Shown: positions 1-8,871, counted from the stretch's first letter. The stretch: DNA of 64,000 nucleotides from Paenibacillus sambharensis (GCF_003233845.1 NZ_QKRB01000036.1:1-64000), one strand, 5' to 3'. The notes: a model not told the origin generated them from the letters alone. Numbers and translations: made by a program.

Positions 1-125
1 GTGTTACTCACCCGTCCGCCGCTAATCTTTAAAGGTGCAAGCACCTTCAAAGATCCGCTCGACTTGCATGTATTAGGCACGCCGCCAGCGTTCGTCCTGA
101 GCCAGGATCAAACTCTCCATTAAAG
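1..125 (-). rRNA. 16S rRNA, 5' end only (partial)
   Basis: Read on the minus strand this is the universal 16S start: the AGAGTTTGATCCTGGCTCAG primer site followed by GACGAACGCTGGCGGCGTGC, the V1 loop, and GGCGGACGGGTGAGTAAC at the window edge. The rest of the gene lies left of position 1. The exact mature 5' end (about 120-127) is estimated from the usual distance to AGAGTTTGATC. The sequence is typical of Bacillales; genus-level placement is inference. Confidence 0.97.
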
Positions 126-242
126 TGACTTTCGATTTCAGCCGAAGGCTGATGTCGAATGTGCACAGAAGTTGAGTCTAACTTGCTCATTCTGTATTGC
201 TTATCCATCATCCCATTAAGGAATGACAGGGCAGTTCGCTCG

Positions 243-264
243 TTGTTCAGTTTTCAAAGAACAA
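243..264 (-). other. rrn leader conserved hairpin
   Basis: The minus strand reads TTGTTC-TTTGAAAACT-GAACAA, a 6-bp inverted repeat. This is the conserved element found upstream of 16S and 23S genes in many Bacillales rrn operons, linked to leader processing or antitermination. It lies about 120 bases upstream of the 16S start. No tRNA or other gene is seen in the 126-540 leader. Confidence 0.6.
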
Positions 265-335
265 TTACGGAAGCATTCATCTTGCGATCTTCGCTCCGTC
301 TTGCCTGTCCCTGCCGCTCTCGCGACCGGAATTAG

Positions 336-364
336 AATATATCATAGTTCGTTACGTCTTGCAA
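336..364 (-). promoter_or_regulatory. rrn promoter P2 (proximal)
   Basis: Minus strand: -35 TTGCAA (359-364), 17-bp spacer, -10 TATATT (336-341). It lies about 210 bases upstream of the 16S start, as expected for a sigma-A rrn promoter. Confidence 0.65.
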
Positions 365-453
365 GTGTTTGTTTTTTCCACTTGTTCGTATCCGGCTTGT
401 TAAGCCGTTCACAGTACCTGCTGCCTTGTCGCTTGATCAGCGGCAGGAGTTAT

Positions 454-482
454 AGAATACACCTATCTGCTGCAAGATACAA
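454..482 (-). promoter_or_regulatory. possible rrn promoter P1 (distal)
   Basis: Minus strand: TTGTAT (477-482), 17-bp spacer, TATTCT (454-459). This is a weaker sigma-A match about 118 bases upstream of P2. Tandem P1/P2 promoters are common in Bacillales rrn operons. Position and spacing are the only support. Confidence 0.4.
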
Positions 483-540
483 GTGGAAGTTCACCCCAGC
501 TAGAATATGTGTTCAATGAGTATGGGGGATATTTTACAGC

Positions 541-1305
541 CTAATCGTCATCCTCGAACAGATGCCTGAACACCGCGCCTCTATTCTCCAGAAACCTACG
601 GGTTATCTGATAGTGATCGGTCTCTTCATAGTCCACCGCAGAAATCGGACTCGTATCGAAGCTGATGATCTCGGCATCCGGGTAGCCCATCAATATAGGT
701 GAATGTGTAGCAATAATAAATTGCGAGGTCTCCGACAGGTCCTTAATAATCCGCAGCAATGCCAGCTGTCTTGCCGGGGACAATGCCGCCTCGGGCTCGT
801 CAAGCAGATAGATGCCCCTGTCATGGAACCGATGGGTGAACAAGCTGAGGAACGACTCGCCATGAGACTGGCTGTGCAGCGACTTACCGCCGTAAACGTC
901 CGTAAGACCTGTCTCATCTACATGTGTCGCAAACGCATAAAATGATTCTGCCCGCAGGAAGAAGCCTGTTGTGATTTTGGGCAGCCACGATAATCTCAAA
1001 TAATCACCCAAGGCCGCTTCAGATGCATCCACGTGGTAGGCGTTGTTTCGTCCCCCGCCCGCTGTATGAAACCCGCACCCGTAAGCGATTGCCTCAAGCA
1101 GCGTCGATTTGCCGGAGCCATTTTCCCCAACGAAGAACGTGACATTCTGCTTTAATTCCAGCGTGGACATTCTATTAATCAGCGGCAGTGAAAATGGGTA
1201 TTCCGATCGGCCGCTCATCTTATCCTTCAACAGCGTTACACCTCTGAGGTACACGGTTATCCCCCTATCTATGCGATAAGTGTCTCTTCTATATAAGTCT
1301 ACCAC
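541..1305 (-). CDS. AAA/ABC-type ATPase, P-loop protein
   Basis: A 254-residue cytoplasmic ATPase of the AAA_21/SMC-like ABC class. Walker A GENGSGKST is at residues 60-68, an ABC-signature-like SHGE sits mid-protein, Walker B is GIYLLDEPEAAL, and the H-loop is ATHSPI. There is no transmembrane segment or nuclease domain. Proteins of this size are usually annotated as predicted ATP-binding protein. Partners are not evident: the gene is a single unit ending beside the rrn promoter region. The start is GTG with a weak ribosome binding site, so the N-terminus is uncertain. A retron, OLD or other defence function was considered, but no partner gene is present. Confidence 0.8.
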   Translation of the reverse strand: MVDLYRRDTYRIDRGITVYLRGVTLLKDKMSGRSEYPFSLPLINRMSTLELKQNVTFFVGENGSGKSTLLEAIAYGCGFHTAGGGRNNAYHVDASEAALGDYLRLSWLPKITTGFFLRAESFYAFATHVDETGLTDVYGGKSLHSQSHGESFLSLFTHRFHDRGIYLLDEPEAALSPARQLALLRIIKDLSETSQFIIATHSPILMGYPDAEIISFDTSPISAVDYEETDHYQITRRFLENRGAVFRHLFEDDD

Positions 1306-1430
1306 TCTCTTAGCGGGGCTGCCACGGACCCAGAAGCTTACATAATTGTAATGCAGCTGAAAGGCAAATCGATGGCTGGCTTACAGGCAGCAGGTTACGA
1401 TGATAGCAATTAAGAAGGGAGGGAATCAAG

Positions 1431-2921
1431 GTGCGTCTTGTTGAGCTGCTGCTTCTACTATTTAATACTGGCTGGCTTATTTTATCTATTGTCCAAAATC
1501 GCAAAATTCCTCTCGCTGCTGCAAGCGGAATAGGCGTCCTGCTGTTAGCCGTTCATGCGTTTACCGAAGGGTTCAGGGTGCAGATGCTGCTGTCTTATTT
1601 GGTGACCGTCTTGTTTGCGGCTGTAACCGTCTACTCCTTTGTCACAAGGGGGAAAATCCATAAACTCCCGCGTTACTTAAAGTTTATTGGCCGGGGTGCT
1701 GCCGCGGTCATGCTCCTGCTCACGATTGGTCTCATAGCGGCTTTCCCGGTGTTCAAGCTGCCCGAACCAGCTGGCGAATATCATGTGGGGACGCAAACCT
1801 TTCACTTCACGGATACAAATCGGGAAGAGCTGTTCGATGATAAGGCCGAAGGCTATAGAGAGCTGATGGTCCAAGTCTGGTACCCCGCCCAGGATACGCA
1901 CGGCTCCCCCGTCCCTTTCATTGCAGACGAACGATTACTGATGGAAGAGCCGCTGTCCAAAACGCTCGGATTCCCGTCCGCTGCCATGGATTATTTGAAG
2001 TACGTCCCGAGCCACTCCTATGAAGGAGCCGAGATTTCTGCTGCCCAAGCTGCCTATCCGCTCATCCTGCTAAATCATGGCTACAAATCATCGCGGATCT
2101 ATCACACGTCCTTGGCCGAGCATCTAGCCAGCCATGGTTATATTGTCGCTTCCATTGACCATACATACAGCTCGTTTGCTACCGTTTTTCCCGGGGGGCG
2201 GGTCGCCGCCATGCGGACGGATGAATATCGGATTGTTGAGACCGAATACCGGGATCAGGTTGGAGCCGTCTGGACGGGTGATGTAGCTTTCGTACTGGAT
2301 CAATTTGAGAAAATAAACGCCGGGGAGCTCGCTTCAGGCCTGCATGGGAAGCTCGATATGCAGCACATAGGAGTTATCGGGCATTCTTTTGGCGGTGCTG
2401 CGGCGTATGACGCTTCTTATGATGACCGGATCACAGCCGGGATCAACCTGGATGGCGGACTCTACCGGTACCACGGCCGGGACGGATTTACGAAGCCGTT
2501 CATGTTTATGTTCTCGGAGAACACGTTTGACCGCTTCAACAAGGTCAGGCAGCACTATGTGTATACCGATGAAGAGCTCCAGGAGATGGGAGCGACAAGG
2601 GAGGAGATTGAGCAGGAAACCAGGGATGCCGAGGTGGAGATCAGCCATTTTCAAAACACGGCAAGACACGGCGGATACATCTTATATGTGGAAGGAATGT
2701 CGCATTATAATTTTGCCGATGTGCAGTTTCTTACGCCAATACTCCAGCTGATCGGCATGACGGGTGAAATCAATCCAGCGACGGCGGCTTCGATCGTGAA
2801 CAGCTATACGCTGGATTTTTTTGACCGGTATCTGAAGGACAAGGACGGGGATTTGCTCGAAGGACCGAGTGAGACGTTCCCTGAGGTGAAAATCGCGACT
2901 CCGCTGTTTGACGGGGAGTAA
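1431..2921 (+). CDS. membrane-anchored alpha/beta hydrolase, PAF acetylhydrolase-like
   Basis: A 496-residue protein. About 110 N-terminal residues form several hydrophobic segments, probably four membrane helices. An extracytoplasmic alpha/beta hydrolase domain follows, with oxyanion region LLNHGYKSS, nucleophile elbow GHSFGG and a late SHYNF histidine. This layout matches the platelet-activating factor acetylhydrolase isoform II family of Firmicutes, which hydrolyse short acyl esters. The true substrate is unknown. The GTG start has a strong AGGGAGGG box (about 1414-1424). It is transcribed alone and ends at the terminator at 2940-2975. Confidence 0.82.
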   Translation: MRLVELLLLLFNTGWLILSIVQNRKIPLAAASGIGVLLLAVHAFTEGFRVQMLLSYLVTVLFAAVTVYSFVTRGKIHKLPRYLKFIGRGAAAVMLLLTIGLIAAFPVFKLPEPAGEYHVGTQTFHFTDTNREELFDDKAEGYRELMVQVWYPAQDTHGSPVPFIADERLLMEEPLSKTLGFPSAAMDYLKYVPSHSYEGAEISAAQAAYPLILLNHGYKSSRIYHTSLAEHLASHGYIVASIDHTYSSFATVFPGGRVAAMRTDEYRIVETEYRDQVGAVWTGDVAFVLDQFEKINAGELASGLHGKLDMQHIGVIGHSFGGAAAYDASYDDRITAGINLDGGLYRYHGRDGFTKPFMFMFSENTFDRFNKVRQHYVYTDEELQEMGATREEIEQETRDAEVEISHFQNTARHGGYILYVEGMSHYNFADVQFLTPILQLIGMTGEINPATAASIVNSYTLDFFDRYLKDKDGDLLEGPSETFPEVKIATPLFDGE

Positions 2922-2939
2922 ATGGATGGGGGTTCACCA

Positions 2940-2975
2940 GGTCTGTGCGACGCAGCGCACGGGCCTTTCCTTTTC
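2940..2975 (+). terminator. rho-independent terminator of the PAF-AH-like gene
   Basis: A 10-bp stem, GGTCTGTGCG pairing with CGCACGGGCC around loop ACGCAG, followed by TTTCCTTTTC. Confidence 0.75.
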
Positions 2976-3074
2976 TATCTTCCAAATCCTATTATAATAT
3001 GGAAAAAGAATTGTAGTCTCTGATAAAATGATAGAATCTAGTACTTCTTTCAAAAAAGGAGATTACATCTACTC

Positions 3075-4322
3075 ATGAAACGCGCATGTGCCATTGTGCT
3101 AAGTACCGCTCTTATGTTTGGCAGCAGTGCTGCCCTTGCCAATCCCGCCGCCACAGCAGCTCCACGGGTCAGCATCCTGCTGGACGACTACGCACTGCCT
3201 TTTCCCGCTGAACCGATGATCACGCAGGGCACGACGATGGTGCCTTTCCGGGCAATTGCCGAAGCCCTCGGCATTAAGGTGACCTGGAATCAGTCACGCC
3301 AGGAGATAACTGCCACCAGCAAGCGGCAGGAAAATGCACCAAAGGTGGTGCTGACCGTCGGCAGCCGCCAGGCCAAAGTCAACGGCCAACCCGTTAATCT
3401 GAGCGTTGCGCCGCTGACACAGCAGGGTCATACCCTGATTCCGCTCAGCTTCTTCAGCCAGCAGTTCGGAGCAGGCGTTGGCTGGGATCAGAAGAGCCGA
3501 ACCGTCTCTATTACCTCACCCCGCAGCGATATGTACACGTTGGGCTTCTATGCGCTGAGCTCCTTCGACGAGCGGGCGATGCTCCCCGAGCTTGACGCGG
3601 CTGCGTTTGGTTGGAGCCGGATTGATAAGGAAGGCAATTTTACGATTAGCGGTGCTGAATACCGCTGGCCGCAGGCGGCTGGCAGCATCACCCCGGAGTC
3701 TATTGTACAGGATGCGGCTGCTCAAGGTACTCTTCCCTATCTGATGGTGTACTCAGGCGATAGCTCGGGTGAGCTAACCAAGAATCTTGAAGATCCGGCC
3801 TTGCAGGAGCAGACAGTGAACAGCATCGTGGACACGGCGGTTCAGAAGGGTTTTAAAGGGATTAACCTGGATCTGGAGGGACTAGGCTGGAGCGGGGATA
3901 AGGCCAAAGCGATGAGTGATTATAACGAATTTGTGAAAAAGCTGTCCGCCAAGGCCAAGGCCAACGGCTTGAAACTCGGTGTCGTTCTTCATCCGCTCAA
4001 CAGCGCCTATACCGGCTACGACTATGCCGCGCTGGGCAAGCTCGCCGACGAGCTGATCATTATGGCTTACGAATATGAGGGTGGTAAAAAGCCCGAGCCG
4101 CTGAACAAAGTGGATGAAGCGATCCGGCTTGCGCTGAAGGAGACCAGCAAGGACAAGCTTGTGCTCGGCATCTCCCTCGACAGCGAGAACGCCAAGTCCG
4201 TCAACGCCAAAATTGGCCTCGCCAAACGCTATGACCTCAAAGGCATCGCCCTTTGGCGCCTCGGCATCATCGGCCAGGAAGCCTGGCAGGCGATGCATCA
4301 AGCGATTGAGTTTAAGGGTTAG
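3075..4322 (+). CDS. secreted GH18-like glycosidase with copper amine oxidase N-like stalk domain
   Basis: A 415-residue secreted protein with a signal peptide (about residues 1-23, ALANPAAT cleavage region). A Cu_amine_oxidN1-like domain follows (about 35-150; MVPFRAIAEALG and LIPLSFFSQQFG repeats), a fold used as a wall-binding stalk in Paenibacillus. The C-terminal TIM barrel (about 155-415) carries GINLDLEG, a variant of the GH18 DxxDxDxE motif with the catalytic Glu kept, and resembles SleL/YaaH-type cortex or peptidoglycan glucosaminidases. The sugar substrate is unproven. The ATG is preceded by AAAAGGAG with a rather long 13-base gap. Single-gene unit. Confidence 0.85.
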   Translation: MKRACAIVLSTALMFGSSAALANPAATAAPRVSILLDDYALPFPAEPMITQGTTMVPFRAIAEALGIKVTWNQSRQEITATSKRQENAPKVVLTVGSRQAKVNGQPVNLSVAPLTQQGHTLIPLSFFSQQFGAGVGWDQKSRTVSITSPRSDMYTLGFYALSSFDERAMLPELDAAAFGWSRIDKEGNFTISGAEYRWPQAAGSITPESIVQDAAAQGTLPYLMVYSGDSSGELTKNLEDPALQEQTVNSIVDTAVQKGFKGINLDLEGLGWSGDKAKAMSDYNEFVKKLSAKAKANGLKLGVVLHPLNSAYTGYDYAALGKLADELIIMAYEYEGGKKPEPLNKVDEAIRLALKETSKDKLVLGISLDSENAKSVNAKIGLAKRYDLKGIALWRLGIIGQEAWQAMHQAIEFKG

Positions 4323-4335
4323 ATTAAAAAAATAG

Positions 4336-4374
4336 AGCCAGTCAGGGGCAGGTTGCTGCCCTTGACTGGCTTTT
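4336..4374. terminator. bidirectional rho-independent terminator
   Basis: A 16-bp perfect stem (4336-4351 with 4356-4371, loop GTTG). It is followed by TTTT on the plus strand and by a T-rich tract on the minus strand, so it serves both the GH18-like gene and the convergent gene at 4388-4894. Confidence 0.88.
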
Positions 4375-4387
4375 GGACAACATATGT

Positions 4388-4894
4388 TTAAAAATATTCA
4401 ATATAATATCCTGGAAACTTGTCTCTTCTTTCCATGCTTTCGAGCATTTCATTTAAACTTGTTTTTGGTACACCTAGTTCTTCATTCAGGACAGTCAATA
4501 AGTTCTCCCAAGTTCCTCCCTTATCCATAAGAAGCAACACATCAACTTCACAAATAGATGGCAGATATATTGCTTTTCCGAATCTTTTTGCAAATCGGCT
4601 TAAATCATTTCGCAGCCGACTCTGTAATAGTTCATCAACGGAGTTCCATCCAATTAGTAAACTGAATTCGAAGAAATGCTTTGTCAATTTAATATTAAAC
4701 CCATGTACATTCTTATATTCAAGTTGACCTCGTATATTCACATACTCCACCGAGTCATTACCCTCTTTTGAATAGGTCCAAGTCCACTCTTCTTATTGGT
4801 TTTGTGTTTCTAACATTATCTCAGTAAGTTTTTTACATGCCAGCAATATATCAGACCCCGGATTTTGAAATATAGCTGTAAAAGCAGCTCCCAC
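4388..4894 (-). pseudogene. unknown protein gene interrupted by an in-frame TAA
   Basis: A 168-codon reading frame on the minus strand. It starts at GTG 4894, preceded by a good ribosome binding site (GGAGG, 5-base gap), and is broken once by TAA at 4793-4795. The frame continues uninterrupted after the stop through EEWTWTYSKEG into a 120-residue segment that ends FPGYYIEYF. Both halves look like genuine protein, so this reads as one gene with a recent nonsense mutation. The downstream part could still be made from GTG 4750, which has a weaker GAGGG site. No family recognised. It lies in an AT-rich orphan-gene island and ends at the bidirectional terminator. Confidence 0.6.
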
Positions 4895-4989
4895 AATTAC
4901 CTCCGATTATAAAGACCTTAAGACTTACTCAAGGCCTACAACATAAAATCTTCTTTCTATTTATCTAAAGCAATTACTCTAGGTCTCCT

Positions 4990-5223
4990 TTATCTCGGAA
5001 TATTAAAACCATCTAGCCATGTAACAATGATCACTATTATTCCAATAATTATCATTATATAACTACCAATAATATATCGTTTGATTTCAGACTTAATTGG
5101 TTTCTTATTTTGATTATTTATCCCTGAAATTTTATATCTAATTTCAGGGAATTTAACCCCCAACCCTCCTCCAATGATAAAAAAAACAAAAACGGAAAGC
5201 GATACAATTATCTTTTCAGCCAC
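4990..5223 (-). CDS. small two-helix membrane protein, DUF6199-like
   Basis: A 77-residue protein with two hydrophobic segments (about 5-24 and 49-68) separated by a Lys/Asn-rich loop containing FPEIRYKISG. The order helix, P-E-aromatic motif, polar loop, helix resembles small DUF6199-type proteins of Bacillales; this is a weak resemblance. The GTG start has an excellent AGGAGG with a 7-base gap. Function unknown. Low GC compared with the core genes of the window. Confidence 0.55.
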   Translation of the reverse strand: MAEKIIVSLSVFVFFIIGGGLGVKFPEIRYKISGINNQNKKPIKSEIKRYIIGSYIMIIIGIIVIIVTWLDGFNIPR

Positions 5224-5264
5224 TTACTTTCCTCCTAGAGGATAATACCACTATTATCCTAAAC

Positions 5265-5528
5265 CTATTTTAAAGTTCGTGGTGTTAAAGCGGTCTTATT
5301 ATCCTTTCTCCACCATTGCTTTTCCGGTCCAAAGTATATCATTTGCGCCATCTCAAGAGGAGAGTAATACTCAAATACACTATCGGGAAGATCCTCAGTT
5401 CCCCAGTGAAGGTTTAGTCGCAGAATTGCCTCCTCCCTTGAAATATCAAACTCCTTAATCATCTCATCAACTATTGCGAAACAGTCCATTTTACCTTCTT
5501 CTGAAACTGAAAATATAAACTCACTCAA
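5265..5528 (-). CDS. hypothetical acidic protein
   Basis: An 87-residue soluble, acidic, aromatic-rich protein (DEMIKEFDISREEAILRLNLHW, then YYSPLEMAQMIYFGPEKQWW). This composition recalls small bacterial immunity or antitoxin-type proteins, but I do not recognise a family. The TTG start has GGGAG 7 bases upstream and overlaps the stop of the short ORF at 5525-5644 (TTGA), suggesting translational coupling. Confidence 0.55.
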   Translation of the reverse strand: MSEFIFSVSEEGKMDCFAIVDEMIKEFDISREEAILRLNLHWGTEDLPDSVFEYYSPLEMAQMIYFGPEKQWWRKDNKTALTPRTLK

Positions 5529-5644
5529 ATATATCGCTCCCTCACAGTATGAGTATACGTATTAATATGATCAGCCAAATTTTTATCATGAATAAATATC
5601 TGCCATTCATCACCCGTAACTTTTCCCCACACAGTTATACTCAT
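5525..5644 (-). CDS. short ORF coupled to the downstream gene, possible gene remnant
   Basis: A 39-codon ORF starting MSITVWGKVTGDEWQIFI. Its TGA stop overlaps the TTG start of the next gene. The composition is protein-like, but no Shine-Dalgarno is seen before the ATG. It may be a truncated remnant of a larger gene rather than a functional peptide. Confidence 0.3.
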   Translation of the reverse strand: MSITVWGKVTGDEWQIFIHDKNLADHINTYTHTVRERYI

Positions 5645-5699
5645 CGCTCATATGATGATGCCGGAGGATTTTCAAACTAACTGAAATACTAAGCACAAA

Positions 5700-5720
5700 C
5701 CGAATACTGTCAGTATTCGG
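5700..5720 (-). terminator. hairpin, possible terminator
   Basis: A perfect 10-bp inverted repeat (CCGAATACTG / CAGTATTCGG with one central base). On the minus strand it is followed by a modestly T-rich stretch. It lies downstream of the DUF2500-like gene and could end that transcript. The rest of 5721-5849 has no feature I can support. Confidence 0.4.
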
Positions 5721-5849
5721 CCAGATCTTCTCAAAGATTATATACAGAACGTAATTTTCTGTTTTGCGAGAAAACTATAGTTAAGACACGCCGTTAATAT
5801 TATTCAACGGAGGACCTTCCCGGCGACTTTTTCAATATAAATAACCACA

Positions 5850-6191
5850 CTATTTCTTAGTATCAGATATCTTTTTAAAATCAACAAATAATTTATAGAG
5901 TAAATTTTTCTGAAAAGTTAATACTCCAGTTTCTCCAACGTTAAGCCTTTCATAGTCACTTAAATCAGGCACTTTAATATCAACGCATTCGCCTTCAATC
6001 TCAAACTCTACATAGTATTCAGTTATTTGTGGTGAATTAGGAACGGCCCTCCACTTATCAATTTTCTTTTTCCGAACAGTAGCCACCCTACTAGTAGAAT
6101 CTGTACCGCTAGGTCTACTCATCTTGCGGACAAAGAAATAACCTAAAACAATTAATACCATTACTACTGCAGCAATTGTACCTTTTATCAA
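5850..6191 (-). CDS. membrane-anchored DUF2500-like protein
   Basis: A 113-residue protein with one N-terminal membrane helix (about 4-21), a basic linker, and a small beta domain. It ends with the pattern YYVEFEIEGECVDIKVPDLSDYERLNVGETGVLTFQKNLL in shortened form, that is an F-x-V-x-F strand followed by L-x-x-GDxGxLTFQ. This resembles the DUF2500 family of small Firmicute membrane proteins, function unknown. The TTG start has AGGAAGG 10 bases upstream. Confidence 0.55.
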   Translation of the reverse strand: MIKGTIAAVVMVLIVLGYFFVRKMSRPSGTDSTSRVATVRKKKIDKWRAVPNSPQITEYYVEFEIEGECVDIKVPDLSDYERLNVGETGVLTFQKNLLYKLFVDFKKISDTKK

Positions 6192-6329
6192 GCGATTTAT
6201 TCCTTCCTATGTTGTATTGATATTCTAATGGTGCAATGCAAAGCATAGTTTTCAGTGATATGTACAACATACAAGCCGCGTTATATTCATATATTTTCTC
6301 TCCTTCTGTTCAGTCTCATCCGTGCAGCT

Positions 6330-7325
6330 TTACAATTTAAAAATGACATTACCGTTGCTTCTACTTACATAGTGCCAGTCCCCTTTTTCTCGTACTAGAA
6401 AGTGGTTGCTATTCAATAGATAGGACATAACGTCTATATGCTCATATTCCCGATTTTTTACTAGAAACTGACCTTCCCTATCCATTACTCCCCACTTATC
6501 GTTATTCGCTACTAAAGCCACTCCCCCAATAAAGGGAAGGGCTTCATCGAAATTCGTATTAAATGCTGCATTTCCTTGTTTATCGATAAACGCGATTTTG
6601 CCATTCACCATTATGGAAGAGAAACCCTCTGAGAAATAATTGGGATTCGATAAAGTTTCCTCGATGACAATATTACCATTCCGATCCATAACACTAGACT
6701 TCAGGGTATAGGAATTACATAGTGCCGCTAACCCTTCCGAAAAGGTATCTGGAATGATGCCAGTTGGCATTTCAATCATCTTTTTCCCGCTTATGTCAAT
6801 ATAATAGTGATGATGTTCTACATCTTCGACCCAAGCTAAACCATTTACAAAAGGACCAGATTCCAAATACTGCGGTTCAATTAACACCTCACCATCGAGA
6901 TTAATATAGCCGGTTTTATTATCCTTGGGTATTCTAATTACACCGCCATGTAACGATGCCCATGCTATTGGCTCATCAACTATATATTCGTTGTCTATGG
7001 AATTAATGGTTCTGCCTGTTTCTTCTATTACCTTATACTTATTGTTCTTCGAGACTAATGCTCTACCGTGCCGGAAAGGACCTGCGAATGAAAAATCCGG
7101 TTCAATTATTTGCATACCTTCTTCATTAATATAACCCCAGTTATCAAACACTCGTACTGCTGCTAGCCCATTACTGAAATATTCAACCTCATTATAGACA
7201 GGTTGTATCTTCACTTCACCGTTCAGATCAAAATACCCCCACTTCCCCTCTCTTTGGAAAGGGGTAAGATACGTTGTTTCACCATGAGGATATATACTTC
7301 TGCAGCTAGTTTTCCGTTCGCTCAA
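6330..7325 (-). CDS. WG-repeat (beta-propeller-like) protein
   Basis: A 331-residue protein built of about seven WG repeats (pattern KWGYFDLNGEVKIQPVYNEVEYFSNGLA, with variants such as NWGYINEEGMQIIEPDF and KWGVMDREGQFLV). There is no signal peptide or membrane segment, so it is probably cytoplasmic. WG-repeat proteins are scattered accessory proteins, likely protein-binding scaffolds. The TTG start is supported by AAAGGAGG with an 8-base gap. It ends about 20 bases before a purine-poor intergenic region and has no obvious operon partner. Confidence 0.85.
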   Translation of the reverse strand: MSERKTSCRSIYPHGETTYLTPFQREGKWGYFDLNGEVKIQPVYNEVEYFSNGLAAVRVFDNWGYINEEGMQIIEPDFSFAGPFRHGRALVSKNNKYKVIEETGRTINSIDNEYIVDEPIAWASLHGGVIRIPKDNKTGYINLDGEVLIEPQYLESGPFVNGLAWVEDVEHHHYYIDISGKKMIEMPTGIIPDTFSEGLAALCNSYTLKSSVMDRNGNIVIEETLSNPNYFSEGFSSIMVNGKIAFIDKQGNAAFNTNFDEALPFIGGVALVANNDKWGVMDREGQFLVKNREYEHIDVMSYLLNSNHFLVREKGDWHYVSRSNGNVIFKL

Positions 7326-7480
7326 AACTTGGTCCTCCTTTCCTTTTCACTACTATTACTATTAGTAACTCTCCTGGCAATGAGGGAGCACAAGGCTTTC
7401 TTCCGGGAATAGAACAAAAGACCTACTACCTGCATCCAATATTATCTAATAAATCATGACATTGATATAGGTTTTTTAAA

Positions 7481-7507
7481 AATAAAACCCCCCGCTTCCG
7501 CGGAGGG
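7481..7507 (-). terminator. terminator, intact copy A of the repeated coat-gene tail
   Basis: Minus strand: CCCTCCGC-GGAA-GCGGGGGG followed by TTTTATTTTT. It is nearly identical to the terminator of the CotF-like gene at 9466-9488. Confidence 0.85.
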
Positions 7508-7552
7508 CTTCTCTCATTCAAAATTTAGATCATATGGCGTACGCCGGTGTAG
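7484..7552 (-). repeat. repeat copy A: CotF-like 3' end plus terminator
   Basis: About 65 bases nearly identical to the last ~13 codons plus terminator of the CotF-like gene at 9506-10132. In the matching frame it still reads YTGVRHMI-stop. Two further copies are at 8815-8871 and 9466-9532. Confidence 0.8.
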
Positions 7553-7562
7553 CACCCATAAA

Positions 7563-7820
7563 TTAATTGTGGCAGGCCGTATACCCTTTACTTGGATCAT
7601 AGGGTTCAACGAAGTCAATTGCCTGAGCCGCCCGCTCGATCGCTGCGTCACTCTCCAAAAGCTCGATAAACTTATCATAATGATGTTTATAGAGAGTCGC
7701 TTTTCATACAAAAAATAAACGACCGGGAGTCTGCTCCTGTTCATCTATGGATGTCGCTGCATTGATTTCAATCGAATCCATGCTGGAACACCAACAGATT
7801 GCGAGCATTGAATAAACCAT
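7563..7820 (-). pseudogene. gene X remnant with an in-frame TGA
   Basis: An 86-codon frame (ATG 7820 to TAA 7563-7565) interrupted once by TGA. The second half reads LYKHHYDKFIELLESDAAI and ends SKGYTACHN. A short homologous tail (FIEPYIPIKG) is present at 8900-8944, so an ancestral gene existed in at least two copies. In both, its end directly abuts the CotF-like 3' tail. Family not recognised. Confidence 0.5.
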
Positions 7821-7879
7821 CCTCTGCAGTACCAGTGAAATCTACCAAAATATATAATTACTGAGTAAGCAACTGATGA

Positions 7880-8353
7880 CTAAAAGATGGTTTGGTACGT
7901 ATCGACGACAAAGGTGTCCTGCTCTTTGATGAAAGTAACGGTCTCCTGCATACTGTATTTAGCCGGTTCACTGGTTTCGGTTAAATAGGTGATTGTGGCT
8001 GTCATACCCTCCATATTAATTTCGTAATCAACGACCCACGGGCTAGAGTCACCGATAATGAAATTCCAATCCTCGCCGCTTCGTCCGATCTGTTCCTGCT
8101 TAAACTTCTCCTTCGCTTGCTCTGACATCATTTCATATCGTGGCTTTCCGTCTCGTGTTTTTAGTGCATTGGCCCAAACATCGGCTAGCTCTTTCAAAGT
8201 TTCTGCTTCCTCTACCGAAATTTTTGATTGTCTTTGCATAGGCTGATCGTTATTTACATTCCCATTGGTTGAGGTCGCAGTACAACCACTCATGATAATA
8301 ACCGAGCCGCAAAGCAGCGTATATACGATTTCCTTTAAATACGATTTACGCAA
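7880..8353 (-). CDS. lipoprotein, unknown function
   Basis: About 157 residues with an N-terminal hydrophobic segment and lipobox VIIMSGC, so a predicted outer-face lipoprotein. The mature part contains ADVWANALKTRDGKPRYEMMS and SPWVVDYEINMEGMTATITY. I associate this pattern with a domain found at the C-terminus of some Firmicute M56/BlaR-like and lipoprotein sequences (NTF2-like shape), function unknown. TTG 8353 is preferred over GTG 8362 because the G-rich binding site would touch the GTG. It sits between two gene-X/coat-tail repeats. Confidence 0.6.
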   Translation of the reverse strand: MRKSYLKEIVYTLLCGSVIIMSGCTATSTNGNVNNDQPMQRQSKISVEEAETLKELADVWANALKTRDGKPRYEMMSEQAKEKFKQEQIGRSGEDWNFIIGDSSPWVVDYEINMEGMTATITYLTETSEPAKYSMQETVTFIKEQDTFVVDTYQTIF

Positions 8354-8814
8354 AAAAAACACTCCCCCCCATTTATCAGCATATAGCCGTAATGCTATAT
8401 CGTTCCCACGAATTAATTAGCCGGCTCCATACTTCTTCAGCTCTTATCTTTCACTCGATCCTTGTAGCCCGTACCTGTCCGTATATCATTCTTCTCAAAA
8501 CTACAGACGATATTTCCATTCCAAAAGTTTAATCGACTTTAAATAGGACTTTCTGAATGTGTGACAATGTCATAATAGTGTTCAACTATTTGGGGGATGG
8601 AAAAAGGTAGGTCTTCGCTTAAGATTCATCGCGAGCAACTGTAGGCTGATGACGGTGTCTCACTCGTAGATTTATAGAATAAGGCCAAACTTATAGTAAG
8701 GCTTGACCCAAATTTATTTAAATCGTTTCTTGTTTCAAACAATTTAATAGAGGGGGCGATTCTCCTTGACATGTATCAGTGCTTTACAACTTGTATGTTA
8801 TTAATAAACCTGAG

Positions 8815-8871
8815 TTCCGCGGAGGGCTTCTCTCATTCAAAATTTAGATCATATGGCGCACGCCGGTGTAG
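8815..8871 (-). repeat. repeat copy B: CotF-like 3' end with broken terminator
   Basis: Same tail as copies A and C, but the distal half of the terminator stem is lost (CCGCGGAACTCAGG instead of GCGGGGGG). The YTGVRHMI-like frame is retained. It continues at 8872-8932 into DNA homologous to the end of gene X in copy A. Confidence 0.75.

Noticed and set aside
541-1305. the AAA ATPase as part of a phage-defence system
   Set aside because: No nuclease, reverse transcriptase, toxin or other partner gene is adjacent.
8766-8771. TTGACA as a plus-strand promoter -35
   Set aside because: No acceptable -10 at 16-18 bases and no plus-strand gene follows; the region is repeat B.
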